From assembly GCA_964413425.1 (NCBI GenBank), contig CAYPST010000014.1, positions 1 through 64,000 of the forward strand: a stretch of 64,000 nucleotides of DNA, in the 5' to 3' direction. The position numbers were made by a program, and so were the translations under genes. How positions within the stretch are numbered: position 1 is the first letter of the stretch; every line of letters starts with the position of its first letter. The notes under the pieces are model-generated. The model saw nothing but the letters and a program-made list of their open reading frames with translations. It was not told the origin of the DNA and searched no databases. The DNA comes from DATFLS01 sp964413425 (GTDB lineage Bacteria > Fidelibacterota > JAANXI01). This document shows, piece by piece, positions 1 to 9,129 of the stretch.

Positions 1-125
1 CCGCTACTATGCCGGAAAAAACCAATGCACTGCGAGAGCGCCTGCATCAATGGCGAACATCGGTGGATGCACAGATGCCGGAACCCAATCCGGAATACGA
101 TCCACCGGAGAGACGAGACCGATGA
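1..125 (+). CDS. Sulfatase, C-terminal fragment (gene cut by window edge)
   Basis: The frame starting at base 3 is open from the window edge to a TGA at 123-125 and encodes about 40 residues. The tail contains LRERLHQWR, then AQMPEPNPEYDPP. This Leu/Trp/Arg helix followed by a Met-Pro-x-Pro-Asn-Pro-x-Tyr-Asp-Pro end is characteristic of the C-termini of family S1 sulfatases (PF00884), enzymes that hydrolyse sulfate esters, often on glycans and usually secreted. The catalytic Cys/Ser and metal site are outside the window, so subfamily and activity cannot be judged. The match rests on about 30 residues. An overlapping longer frame from base 50 is an upstream extension of the next gene and is not expected to be translated. 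Confidence 0.65.
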   Translation, partial: ATMPEKTNALRERLHQWRTSVDAQMPEPNPEYDPPERRDR

Positions 126-244
126 TGGCTGTTCAGGGTTTCTCAGAACCAGCATATTATATTACGGGAGTGAGGAGGATAGATATTACCAGCCGGGGGA
201 ATCAAGTGTTTATATCAGTTGCTATCGAAGAGAAGGGTTCGCGT

Positions 245-1477
245 ATGCGCCGTCTGCATCGCTGTCTGATGGTAGTTATCGGATTGTTCTTCCTCATCAA
301 TTGCACGGGGAATAAACAGCCTGACAGACAGGCCGGCACTCCCTTATCCGAAGAGCAGCGCGAGCAGGCGATTCAATTAGTCACCGATGCCGAACGCGCG
401 TTTGAGGAGGGCTCATATAATGAAGCGTTAAGACTATTGGATAGTGCGGCGGCATACAATCCCCGCTCTGCCGACATCGCCTTTCACAAAGGGCAGATCC
501 TGGAGAACATGAATCGACTGCCGGAGGCTGCGGAATTCTACCGGGAGACCCTGTCCCTTGATAGCACCTATCCATGGGCGCACTATAATCAAGGGAATAT
601 TGCGTTTCGACAGGGTCGGTTCCGAGAAGCGTTACAGCAATTTACACAAGAGTTGCGAGTTGAACCCCGGCCGGATGTCTGGCTGAATATCGGATTAGTT
701 TATGCGAACCTCCATAAGCCGGATAGCGCAAGGTGGGCCTATCGGAATGCCATTCAGGTTGACAGCAGTTTCGCACCGGCCTACATGCTCCTGGGACAGG
801 AATACAAAAACGACGGACAATTGCAGGAGGCACTCAAATATTCCCGGCAGGGAGTGCAGCTGGATGCGGATAACCCCACCTATCTGGGAATTGTCGGTGC
901 CATGCTGTTTCAGATGGGAGAACTAAAAGAAGCCCTCCCCTACCTTGAAAAGGCGCTCGCCGAACGCAGCTGGGACTACCGTTCGCATTTCACTCTCGGT
1001 CGGCTGCTGGAACAGACAGGCCAGCTGGATCGGTCACAGAGGCATCTCGCCATTGCCGATTCGCTTCGAACCATGCTCTCGTATATCAGCCGGTTAGAAA
1101 GACAGGTACAGGAGCAGCCGGATCAGACTCACTACTGGGTGCAGCTGGCCGAAATGTATCGTCAACTCGGACGGCCGGAAGAAGCCCGGCAAATGCTGCA
1201 GGTTGCTGCCAATCTGGCGCCGGGCATGTGGGATCTGCAGAATAATGTTGCCTATTTATCACTGACTCTCGGTGATACGGCAGATGCCCTGAACCGCTTT
1301 AAACGCATCCTCGCGGAAGATTCCACCCTCACAGATGTGTGGTTTAATCTTGGTGTGGTTCTGACAGAACTGGGCAGAACAACCGAAGCCATTGAGGCGT
1401 GGAATAAAGTACTGGAATCAACTCCGGAGGATACGGCGGCACAAAATTATCTGAATGGATTGACTGCCTCAAAGTAA
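245..1477 (+). CDS. TPR-repeat lipoprotein
   Basis: A 410-residue tetratricopeptide protein, probably an envelope-anchored scaffold for protein-protein contacts. The start at 245 is preferred over the earlier in-frame ATG at 50: it gives a lipoprotein signal (basic MRRLHR, hydrophobic core, lipobox LINC with the acylated Cys at residue 20) and has a purine-rich AGAAGG upstream. The mature protein is built of TPR units from about residue 40 to the C-terminus, with typical GSYNEALRLLDSA, WAHYNQGNIAFRQGRF and VWFNLGVVLTELGRTTEAI helix pairs. No catalytic domain is visible. It follows the sulfatase fragment on the same strand. The binding partner is unknown. Confidence 0.85.
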   Translation: MRRLHRCLMVVIGLFFLINCTGNKQPDRQAGTPLSEEQREQAIQLVTDAERAFEEGSYNEALRLLDSAAAYNPRSADIAFHKGQILENMNRLPEAAEFYRETLSLDSTYPWAHYNQGNIAFRQGRFREALQQFTQELRVEPRPDVWLNIGLVYANLHKPDSARWAYRNAIQVDSSFAPAYMLLGQEYKNDGQLQEALKYSRQGVQLDADNPTYLGIVGAMLFQMGELKEALPYLEKALAERSWDYRSHFTLGRLLEQTGQLDRSQRHLAIADSLRTMLSYISRLERQVQEQPDQTHYWVQLAEMYRQLGRPEEARQMLQVAANLAPGMWDLQNNVAYLSLTLGDTADALNRFKRILAEDSTLTDVWFNLGVVLTELGRTTEAIEAWNKVLESTPEDTAAQNYLNGLTASK

Positions 1478-1926
1478 ATCCAATGCATTACATTTAATAC
1501 GTTTGCTGTAAACCAGAAGAAAGAGAGGAAAGAGTCCCCATCTCCGGCATCCCGATGCCTGGGTTTGTAGAGCGAGATGTTATCTCGCCGGAGCAGGGGA
1601 GACAAGCGGAAAGAGCCGACCAGGGTATTGTGGACGTCTCACGTGCCTCACGGAAAACAACGGAAATCCGGAGACCATATTGCAACCCTGCATGAATTGA
1701 TTGAACAGCAAGAGATACGGCAGGAAGTTACCCCGGTCGGGGCAATATATATCTGGCAAAGAGTGATCCTCAACCACCTCAACCCCATAGGGCCGGGCCG
1801 GTCTCTGACCCTTTCGGAAGAAAATCCTCGTAACTTCCTGTTCCGTCGCCTATATTTAATTCCGAAACGCATTATGCAGTCAAAATTCAGAGAAGTATCA
1901 GGCAGAGCATAGATGAGGAGGATATC
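1478..1926 (+). other. Intergenic region with two small hairpins
   Basis: No convincing gene; the open frames here lack family resemblance and overlap on both strands. Two adjacent perfect hairpins are visible: GGCAT/ATGCC around 1547-1560 and GCGAGAT-gtt-ATCTCGC at 1572-1588, neither followed by a T-run. The stretch GAGAGGAAAGAGTCCCC at 1523-1539 recurs almost exactly at 61374-61390, so part of this region belongs to a dispersed repeat. The strong fabH ribosome binding site (AGGAGG) sits at the right end. Confidence 0.5.
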
Positions 1927-2922
1927 ATGAGGCGCAGTCATATTTTGGGAACCGGCATGTATGTCCCGGAGAGGGTTGTGACCAATCATGATCTGGAACA
2001 GATGATGGATACCAGTGACGAATGGATCCGGGAACGCAGCGGCATTGTTGAGCGTCGATTTGTAGAACCGGGAGCGGGACCGGCGGATCTGGGAGTGGAG
2101 GCGAGCAGACAGGCAGTCGGAAATGCGGGGATAACGCTCACAGACATTGATTTCATTATTTTTGCCACCCTCAGTCCCGAACACTATTTTCCCGGATCCG
2201 GGGTATTTCTCCAGCGGAAGTTGGGTATCCAGGGGATCGGCGCCCTGGATATCCGCAATCAATGCACCGGGTTCGTCTATGCCCTCTCCGTTGCCGATCA
2301 GTTCATCAAATCCGGAATGTATGACCATATTCTGGTTGTGGGGGCCGAAGTGCACTCATCCGGTTTAAATTTAACCACTGAGGGCAGAGATGTGGCCGTG
2401 TTGTTCGGTGACGGCGCCGGTGCCGCCGTAGTAGGTTCGATTGAAGACGATGATCGGGGAATCCTGTCAACACATTTGCACGCAGATGGCGACTATGCCG
2501 AGGATCTGTGGGTAGATGCACCCTCCTCGCTGGAAAGGCCGTGGATGTCCAAAGAGATGATCGATGACGGTCGAATCCATCCGAAAATGGAGGGACGACA
2601 GGTGTTCAAACATGCCAGTCTCAAGTTTCCGGAGGTCATTACTGAGAGTCTGGAATCCAACGGCTTGACAGCCGCAGATCTGGATATGCTCATTCCTCAC
2701 CAGGCGAACTATCGGATCACTCTGATGGTAGCGAAACGGCTGGGATTGAGCGAAGATCAATACATGAGCAATATCCACAAATACGGGAATACTACCGCAG
2801 CATCCATTCCTATTGCGTTACATGAGTGTCTGGAGGAAGGCCGGATTCAGGAAGGCGATCTGGTTTCCCTGGCTGCGTTCGGCAGCGGGTTCACCTGGGC
2901 GGCGGCACTCCTCCGGTGGTAA
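1927..2922 (+). CDS. fabH: 3-oxoacyl-ACP synthase III (FabH)
   Basis: A 331-residue beta-ketoacyl-ACP synthase III, which condenses an acyl-CoA primer with malonyl-ACP to start fatty acid synthesis in the cytoplasm. The thiolase-fold triad is complete: Cys113 in NQCTGF, His258 in IPHQAN and Asn288 in YGNTTAAS. The N-terminal signature TSDEWIRERSGI, typical of FabH, is present. The start has an ideal AGGAGG six bases upstream. The family is usually near 317-330 residues, so the gene is full length. It stands alone rather than in a fab operon, followed after about 550 bases by an acyl-CoA dehydrogenase. A dedicated role in priming an unusual fatty acid is possible but not shown. Confidence 0.93.
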   Translation: MRRSHILGTGMYVPERVVTNHDLEQMMDTSDEWIRERSGIVERRFVEPGAGPADLGVEASRQAVGNAGITLTDIDFIIFATLSPEHYFPGSGVFLQRKLGIQGIGALDIRNQCTGFVYALSVADQFIKSGMYDHILVVGAEVHSSGLNLTTEGRDVAVLFGDGAGAAVVGSIEDDDRGILSTHLHADGDYAEDLWVDAPSSLERPWMSKEMIDDGRIHPKMEGRQVFKHASLKFPEVITESLESNGLTAADLDMLIPHQANYRITLMVAKRLGLSEDQYMSNIHKYGNTTAASIPIALHECLEEGRIQEGDLVSLAAFGSGFTWAAALLRW

Positions 2923-2928
2923 ATAATG

Positions 2929-3300
2929 GCACACGGATAAGCACGGAAACACAGGAGACTCACAGATAAAGATGAGTCTGTTTAGAAAACGCCTCGCCCC
3001 GAAGGGATGCTCCGAAGTCCCAGAAGGTCCAAGGGACTCCTTCGGAGGATCCCGTTGGGGGAGTCTCTTCGAGGCCTTCGGCAAAGACATCCCGTGACGA
3101 CGGGGCAAAGTTCGCAAAGGATGCAAAGAAACAATGAATAATTGTCTCCTGTATCCCGAAAAATATTTGGGAAATATGTTCTACGTATAATCCATGTAAG
3201 CCGGGCGCAACATGTGGTATCGGCCGCTTGTTTTCTCAACACTCTCATAGAGATGTTGTAAAATCTGTGTGTATCTCTTGTTTCCGTGATTATCCCCGTC
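2929..3300. repeat. MITE-like element, CACGGAT-type ends (family B copy), with internal stem-loop
   Basis: The interval between fabH and the acyl-CoA dehydrogenase holds no gene. Its left end (about 2929-2955: GGCACACGGATAAGCACGG and on) is an imperfect inverted match of its right end (about 3277-3300: TTGTTTCCGTGATTATCC and on). The same end type bounds 49041-49333. Inside, CTCCGAAG at 3010-3017 pairs perfectly with CTTCGGAG at 3040-3047, and GCCTCG at 2991-2996 can pair with CGAGGC at 3070-3075. The 24-base stretch at 2973-2996 recurs with 3 differences at 20489-20512. Boundaries are approximate. The remaining bases to 3471 show nothing recognisable. Confidence 0.5.
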
Positions 3301-3471
3301 AGAAGGCCGTCAGGGGTCCGGTTCTCATCCGTCAGCAGCCGGGCCTTTGACTGGCGTGTGCTATTTTCTATGTGCAGTACTGATCGGCACAATTAATCTT
3401 GATACCCATGGAACCTGCGTTTATATTGAATTTCTCATGAACAAATGTAGAAACCAAGAGTACATGAATTC

Positions 3472-4614
3472 ATGATGGCATATCTCACAGGCCAGCACGT
3501 GCAATTTCGGGAACAGATACGAGAGTTCGCAGAAACAGAAGTCGCTCCGATTGCCGCCGAGATCGACCGGGAGATGAAGTTTCCGGTGGAAGTGGTGAGT
3601 AAAATGGCAGCGCGGGATTTACTCGGGATCCCCTATCCCGAGAAATACGGGGGTGCCGGACTGGATACACTCTCGTACATTCTGGCAGTGGAAGAGCTCA
3701 GCAGGGTATGTTCGAATACTGCTGTGACGCTGGTGGCCCATACATCTCTGGGAACCTATCCAATTTACCGGTATGGATCGGAAAAACAGAAGAAGACATA
3801 CCTTCCCAAAATGATCTCCGGCGAGTGGTTGGGTGCCTTTGGCCTGACCGAGCCGAATGCCGGGAGTGATGCCGGTCGGGTGGAGACAACGGCTGTCCTG
3901 GAGGGTGATGAGTGGGTTATCAACGGGGAAAAGAAATTCATGACCAATGGGGGCCGGGCGGGAATCATTGTACTGGCGGCTGTCACCGAACCGAGTGCCG
4001 GAGCCCGTGGGATCTCAACATTTATTGTTGAAACAGATACACCGGGCTGCGTGCCAGGGAAGCGGGAGGTAAAAATGGGATGGCGGGGATCGGATACCCG
4101 GCAGGTACTGTTTGAAGATATGCGGATTCCGGAAAAGAATCTGCTGGGCAGAAAAAACAGAGGGTATCTGCAATTTCTGGAAACCCTGGATGGTGGACGT
4201 ATCAGTATTGCCGCCATGGGACTTGGTGTCGCGGAAGCCTCCTTCTCCGCCTGCAAGAAATTTGTGAACGAACACCAGATGAACGGACAGAAGTTGAAAC
4301 GATTTCAGCGGCTCAGTTTTCCCCTGGCTGATATGAAAACACGCATTGAAGCAGCCCGACATTTGATCTATGATGCCGCCCGGCGGAAAGATGCGGGTGA
4401 ATCGTATAAAACCGAAGCGGCAATGGCCAAGTTGTATGCCACTGAGCTTGCCACCTGGGCGGCGTCCCGGGCAGTGCAAGTTCATGGAGATTTTGGTTAT
4501 ACAGCGGACTTTCCGGTCGAACGCTTCTTCCGGGATGCCAAGATTCTGGAAATCGGTGAAGGAACGTCCGAAATTCAACGCTTAGTGATAGCCCGCGAGG
4601 TGTTACGAGACTGA
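3472..4614 (+). CDS. Acyl-CoA dehydrogenase
   Basis: A 380-residue FAD-dependent acyl-CoA dehydrogenase, the family that makes the first alpha,beta double bond in beta-oxidation or branched amino acid breakdown. Family length and order are normal: N-terminal helical domain, a middle beta domain with FGLTEPNAGSDAG and WVINGEKKFMTNGG (FAD/substrate loops), and the C-terminal helical domain. The expected catalytic base is the first Glu of IGEGTSEIQR near the C-terminus. ATG 3472 or the next codon 3475 could be the start; no strong ribosome site separates them. It ends two bases before pgpH, so the two are probably co-transcribed. Chain-length specificity cannot be read from sequence alone; short/branched-chain (butyryl-CoA-like) types look closest. 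Confidence 0.92.
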   Translation: MMAYLTGQHVQFREQIREFAETEVAPIAAEIDREMKFPVEVVSKMAARDLLGIPYPEKYGGAGLDTLSYILAVEELSRVCSNTAVTLVAHTSLGTYPIYRYGSEKQKKTYLPKMISGEWLGAFGLTEPNAGSDAGRVETTAVLEGDEWVINGEKKFMTNGGRAGIIVLAAVTEPSAGARGISTFIVETDTPGCVPGKREVKMGWRGSDTRQVLFEDMRIPEKNLLGRKNRGYLQFLETLDGGRISIAAMGLGVAEASFSACKKFVNEHQMNGQKLKRFQRLSFPLADMKTRIEAARHLIYDAARRKDAGESYKTEAAMAKLYATELATWAASRAVQVHGDFGYTADFPVERFFRDAKILEIGEGTSEIQRLVIAREVLRD

Positions 4615-4616
4615 TT

Positions 4617-7025
4617 ATGGCAAAGAAATCCGATCAAAATAGTCCTGAGACTGACGGGACGGTTTTCAGCAAACCTGTCACCCCGCGCCGGAGAAAAAGT
4701 ATGCAGGAAGAGAGGGAACCGTGGCGGAGGAATATCTGGGTGAAGGTGGGATTTCTGGTGGTGATTCTGGTTATGACTGCCTTGATGTTTCCGCGGACCG
4801 ATTCGGCTGAATATAATTACGCGGTGAACGAAATCACCAGCGAGCCGATTATTGCGCCGTTTACGTTTCCGGTATTAAAATCGGAGGAAGAGCTGGAGAA
4901 AGACCGGCAGCAGGCCAGGCTGGAGGTCCCGTTTGTCTTCGAACGACAGCAGAGCGTCGCCGACACGCAGATCGCCCGTCTCAACGCCTTTTTTGCTGAC
5001 CTGTCACAGATGCGCTCCATTTATCAGCGGTATCAGGCGAATCTGCAGCAAATGAGCGAGGCCAGTACTGCTCAGGCCTATCAGAAACTGCAGCAGCAGG
5101 TGACCACCGATTCCTCTGCCCTGGGGTCCCTGAATGAACAGATACAGGAAGAATACGGCATCAATATCATGGAGGAGAAGTGGGAGGTTCTTCTCATCGG
5201 ACAGGCTCCGGATGAGTCCAATGGGCTGGTGCCCTATCTCCAACCGATTTTAGAGCGAATCCTCCGGGATCAATTTGCCCAGGGCATTTATGATATCCCG
5301 ACCGAGGAAATCGTCAGTAAGCAGGTGGCCATCCAGTATCAGGGAGAAGATGTGATCGAAGCGGCCAAGATGCATTATGACCGCAATGAAGGCTGGATTA
5401 ACGCGAAACGGCAGATCCGGGCGACCATAGGAGAAGAGAACACGGAACTGGTCAATGCTGCTTTTGAACTGGTGGTGCAGTTCCTCAAGCCGAATCTCCT
5501 CTTCCAGCAGGAAATCACGGAGCGCCGGCAGAATGAGGCGATTGCCAAAGTCCCGATCAGCAAGGGCATCATTCTTGAAAATGAAAAAATTGTTGATGCC
5601 AATACCAGGGTGACTCCGGAGGTCCAGCGGAAATTAGCGTCGCTGGCGGCGGCGAAGGCAAAACGGGGAGGAGAGCAAGGCGCACTTTCCCAACTGTATA
5701 CTTATAGCGGACGGCTGCTGTTTATTTCGATTATTCTGTTCTTTTTCGTCGCGTTTTTACTCACCTACCGCATGGAAATTTTTGAGGATAATAAGCACTT
5801 ATTGCTGATTTCCCTCATCTTTGTCCTGTTTATCACCCTGAGTTACTTTATGTATTACCAGTGGAATCTCTCGGAGTACATCATACCAATTACCATTGCT
5901 GCGATGCTGTTTACCATCGTGTATGATGCCCGGGTCAGTTTCTTCGGAACCATCACTCTGGCGATATTAATTGCGTTTCTCCTGGGGAGCCGGATGACGT
6001 TCTTCATCACGACCATCTTTGCCAGTACCCTGGCGATTTACGCAGTTCGTAGAATCCGGACACGCAATACGATCTATTATGCGATTCTGTATATCCTGGG
6101 GGCCTATTACGTGGCCCTCCTCGCCGCGGAGTTTATGCTGGTTCCGGATATTAAACATCTGGGGCAAAATGTCTTGTGGGCGTCTGCCAATGGAATTCTC
6201 TCGCCGTTATTGACCTATGGGCTTATTGCCCTGATTGAAATGTCATTCGGTATCACCACGGATATGACGCTGCTGGAGATGTCGGATTTGAACCGTCCGT
6301 TATTAAAACAATTAGCTATGCGGGCCCCGGGGACTTATCATCATAGTGTAGTGGTGGGGAATCTGGCCGAGGCGGCAGCCGAGGCGGTGGGGGCGAATTC
6401 GCTGCTGGCACGGGTCGGCGCGTATTATCACGATATCGGGAAGATGGCCAAACCGGAGTATTATATCGAAAACCAGCGGGGCGGTGATAACAAGCATAAT
6501 GCCCTGAAGCCGCAGCTGAGTGCATTGATTGTAAAATCCCACGTGAAAGAGGGGCTTGAACTTGCCAGAGAATCCGGACTGCCCGCTGAAATCGCGGATT
6601 TCATTCCGATGCATCACGGCACCATGCGGATGGATTATTTCTATCAGAAAGCGTTGAAAGAAGCGGAAGAAAACGGCGCCGAAGTCAACGAATCGGACTT
6701 CCGCTATGAAGGGCCCAAACCCAATACCAAGGAAACCGGTATCGTGATGCTTTGTGAAGCGATCGAAGCCGGGACTCGTTCCATTCAGAATCCGACGCCC
6801 CAGAAATTTCACCAGTTTATTGATATGATCTTTGACAAACGACTCAAAGATGGCCAGCTGGATGAATGCGATCTGACGATTAAAGAACTCAGCAAGATGC
6901 GGCACGCTTTTGTACCCATTCTGTTCGGCATGTATCATCTGCGTATCGAATACCCGGATCAGGAAACCGGTGACAGAGAAAAACAGCGTGAATGGCGGCG
7001 GAACCTGAAAGCCACCAAACCGTGA
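4617..7025 (+). CDS. pgpH: 7TM-HD cyclic-di-AMP phosphodiesterase, PgpH family
   Basis: An 802-residue membrane protein with PgpH/YqfF architecture: one N-terminal membrane segment (about residues 42-60), a large extracytoplasmic 7TMR-HDED domain to about 350, seven closely packed helices (about 365-560), then a cytoplasmic HD hydrolase domain. HD metal ligands are visible as YHHSVV, YYHDIGKM near residue 604 and MHHGTM. In PgpH of Listeria and relatives this domain hydrolyses c-di-AMP to pApA, so the organism probably uses c-di-AMP, a nucleotide linked to osmolyte and potassium control. The gene overlaps the start of ybeY, a neighbour order also known from Firmicutes and Bacteroidota. Confidence 0.92.
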   Translation: MAKKSDQNSPETDGTVFSKPVTPRRRKSMQEEREPWRRNIWVKVGFLVVILVMTALMFPRTDSAEYNYAVNEITSEPIIAPFTFPVLKSEEELEKDRQQARLEVPFVFERQQSVADTQIARLNAFFADLSQMRSIYQRYQANLQQMSEASTAQAYQKLQQQVTTDSSALGSLNEQIQEEYGINIMEEKWEVLLIGQAPDESNGLVPYLQPILERILRDQFAQGIYDIPTEEIVSKQVAIQYQGEDVIEAAKMHYDRNEGWINAKRQIRATIGEENTELVNAAFELVVQFLKPNLLFQQEITERRQNEAIAKVPISKGIILENEKIVDANTRVTPEVQRKLASLAAAKAKRGGEQGALSQLYTYSGRLLFISIILFFFVAFLLTYRMEIFEDNKHLLLISLIFVLFITLSYFMYYQWNLSEYIIPITIAAMLFTIVYDARVSFFGTITLAILIAFLLGSRMTFFITTIFASTLAIYAVRRIRTRNTIYYAILYILGAYYVALLAAEFMLVPDIKHLGQNVLWASANGILSPLLTYGLIALIEMSFGITTDMTLLEMSDLNRPLLKQLAMRAPGTYHHSVVVGNLAEAAAEAVGANSLLARVGAYYHDIGKMAKPEYYIENQRGGDNKHNALKPQLSALIVKSHVKEGLELARESGLPAEIADFIPMHHGTMRMDYFYQKALKEAEENGAEVNESDFRYEGPKPNTKETGIVMLCEAIEAGTRSIQNPTPQKFHQFIDMIFDKRLKDGQLDECDLTIKELSKMRHAFVPILFGMYHLRIEYPDQETGDREKQREWRRNLKATKP

Positions 7026-7489
7026 GTGTACAGTATTCCATCGCCGTCGAAACCAACTTCCGGGGCCTGGAATACAACGAGGATCCGGTGAAGCAGATAG
7101 TCCAATCGACGCTGGAAGCCGAACAATGTCCGGGAGCAGCAATTGATATTATTCTGGTTGATGATGAGTACCTTCGGGAACTGAAGTATGAATATTTTGA
7201 CGTGGATGCCTATACGGATGTAATCGCCTTCCGACTGAATCCGTACGAAGAGGAGATGGTGGAGGGGGAAATCTACATCAGTCTGCATCGGGCCGCGGAG
7301 CAGGCTATGGAGTATGATACGACCGCCGATATGGAGCTGCTTCGCCTTATAGTACACGGGACGCTGCATCTCCTGGGATACGAAGATGCAACACCTGAGA
7401 CCAAGCATACCATGACGAAGAAAGAAGACCTCCATCTCCGGCAGGTGGTTAATCCCCTGATTGTGACGAAAATACCGGAAGAACAATAG
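7022..7489 (+). CDS. ybeY: Endoribonuclease YbeY (rRNA maturation)
   Basis: A 155-residue YbeY/UPF0054 protein, a zinc endoribonuclease involved in 16S rRNA 3' maturation and ribosome quality control. The signature is HGTLHLLGYED: His112 and His116 match the first two zinc ligands, while the third canonical His of GYDH is replaced by Asp122, as I recall from many Bacteroidota homologues; a His also follows at 129. GTG at 7022 overlaps the pgpH stop (GTGA), giving the usual family length. An ATG at 6992 inside pgpH would add ten residues and cannot be excluded. Translational coupling to pgpH is likely. Confidence 0.88.
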   Translation: MSVQYSIAVETNFRGLEYNEDPVKQIVQSTLEAEQCPGAAIDIILVDDEYLRELKYEYFDVDAYTDVIAFRLNPYEEEMVEGEIYISLHRAAEQAMEYDTTADMELLRLIVHGTLHLLGYEDATPETKHTMTKKEDLHLRQVVNPLIVTKIPEEQ

Positions 7490-7596
7490 GAATATCATAG
7501 ATCAGCCGTAATCTTACAATGCCATCTGAAAAGGCAAGGAGTACCTGTCCTGAATTAATGCCTACTGAAAGGGGTACTCACCGTAGATAGTAGATT

Positions 7597-8904
7597 ATGA
7601 CATTGGTGCTTTTTCAAATAGCCGTCTTCCTGGGTCTGCTGGGATTAAGCGCTTTTTTCAACAGTGCGGAACAAGCCATCTATGGTCTGAAAGGGCACGA
7701 TATTGCGCAGCTCAAAGAATCACGGGATCGTTCCAGCCGTCGCGTGGTCGCGCTCCTGAAACACCCCCGACGTCTCTTAATCTCGATAATTACAGGGAAT
7801 ATGCTCACCATTATCGCTTTCGGTGTGGCAGGAGCCGCAGTTGCCGTTGACCTGGCAAGTGTGAACGGATGGAATCCGGTGTTTGCAATTCTGGGAGAAG
7901 TTGCTATCCTCTCGCTTGTGCTTATTATTGTCGGGCATATTACCCCCAGGATACTTGCCCTGGGAAATACCATTGAAGTCAGTCGGGCGGTGAGTTTACC
8001 AATTGCGATACTCTACCGGCTGTTTTATCCGCTGGCGTTTGTGGTTTTCCGTGCCACGAAATTCCTCTCCCGCCTGCTGGGAGTTACTAAAGAAAATCTT
8101 TTCATTTCCGAAGAAGAGATCCGGACGCTGGTGGAAGTAAGTGAAATTCAGGGAGCGCTGCAGGAAGATGAAAAAGATATGATTTACTCGATTTTTGAGT
8201 TCGGCGAAACCGCAGTTCGAGAAATCATGATTCCCCGCATCGATATGATTGCTGTGCCTTCAACCATGCGGGTGAACGAAGTAATCGACGTGATAAAGAA
8301 ACATCGGTTCTCCCGGATGCCCCTGTACGAAAAACGGGTGGATAATATCACCGGCATCCTGTATGCGAAAGACCTGTTACCCTATCTCGATAAGAAAGCA
8401 ACCAATGTGGAATCCGCCATGCTGGGACGTCCCGCCTACTTTGTCCCGGAGAAAATGAAGATTGATAAACTAATGCGGGAATTCCAGCAGCGAAAAACGA
8501 ACATCGCCGTCGTGGTGGATGAGTATGGCGGAACCTCCGGGCTGGTTACCCTGGAGGATATTATCGAAGAAATTGTCGGTGAGATTCGAGATGAGTACGA
8601 TTTCGAGGCACCGCTGTATCGCTGGGTTGATTCCAGGACTCTTCTGGTGAATGCCCGGATTAACCTGGATGATCTGGAACAGGTGGTGGTGCTGGGCATC
8701 GAAGAAGAACGAGATTATGACACCCTGGCGGGCTTTTTATACTCCACAGTCGGAGAAATTCCGGAAGAAAACACGGAGATTATCTATAATGACGTGAAGT
8801 ACATTATTGATCGGATTCAGGGGAACAGGATCAACCGGGTAAGCATTGAGCTGCCAGCGGAACTCATCGGACAGGATGAGGAGGAGGGGGAAAACGAGAC
8901 CTGA
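7597..8904 (+). CDS. CorC/HlyC-type CNNM transporter (DUF21-CBS-CorC_HlyC)
   Basis: A 435-residue protein with the CNNM/CorC layout: a four-helix DUF21 membrane domain (about residues 1-190, starting LVLFQIAVFLGLLGLSAFFN), a pair of CBS domains (about 205-330, including EIMIPRIDMIAV and VVVDEYGGTSGLVTLEDIIEEIVGEI in two parts) and a C-terminal CorC_HlyC domain. Relatives mediate magnesium, cobalt or sodium-coupled divalent cation transport; older names call them haemolysins, which is probably misleading. Such genes often follow ybeY, as here. The substrate cannot be deduced from sequence alone. Confidence 0.88.
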   Translation: MTLVLFQIAVFLGLLGLSAFFNSAEQAIYGLKGHDIAQLKESRDRSSRRVVALLKHPRRLLISIITGNMLTIIAFGVAGAAVAVDLASVNGWNPVFAILGEVAILSLVLIIVGHITPRILALGNTIEVSRAVSLPIAILYRLFYPLAFVVFRATKFLSRLLGVTKENLFISEEEIRTLVEVSEIQGALQEDEKDMIYSIFEFGETAVREIMIPRIDMIAVPSTMRVNEVIDVIKKHRFSRMPLYEKRVDNITGILYAKDLLPYLDKKATNVESAMLGRPAYFVPEKMKIDKLMREFQQRKTNIAVVVDEYGGTSGLVTLEDIIEEIVGEIRDEYDFEAPLYRWVDSRTLLVNARINLDDLEQVVVLGIEEERDYDTLAGFLYSTVGEIPEENTEIIYNDVKYIIDRIQGNRINRVSIELPAELIGQDEEEGENET

Positions 8905-8933
8905 CCGGCGGCGGTTCTCCGATGGTGGGGATA

Positions 8934-8995
8934 GGCGGTAGGCAGTAGGCAGTAGGCGGTAGGCAGTGGGCAGTGGGCAGTGGGCAGTGGGCAAG
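8934..8995 (+). repeat. Heptamer tandem repeat (GGCAGTR)n
   Basis: Eight consecutive 7-base units, GGCRGTA or GGCAGTG, run from 8934 to 8989 and decay into GGCAAGT. The repeat lies in the 225-base gap between the CorC-like gene and mazG. The same heptamer borders the scaffold gap at 61421-61520. Short heptamer repeats of this kind are known as STRRs in cyanobacteria; here they are simply observed. Confidence 0.9.
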
Positions 8996-9129
8996 TAGAT
9001 TTAGGAATATGATTCTTCCGGTAACTCAGTACAGTATCGACACGCTCCTGGCGGTATGACTTGTGAGGGACGCAATCAGATACTCTTTGCTGAGTTACCG
9101 TCACAGTCACAATTAAAAACGAAAGATCA

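Noticed and set aside
1577..1912. 111-residue open frame between the TPR gene and fabH
   Set aside because: No signal, domain or ribosome site, and it overlaps a longer frame on the other strand that is equally unconvincing.
1648..2355. 235-residue minus-strand open frame over fabH
   Set aside because: It is antisense to the fabH coding region, which has complete catalytic motifs.
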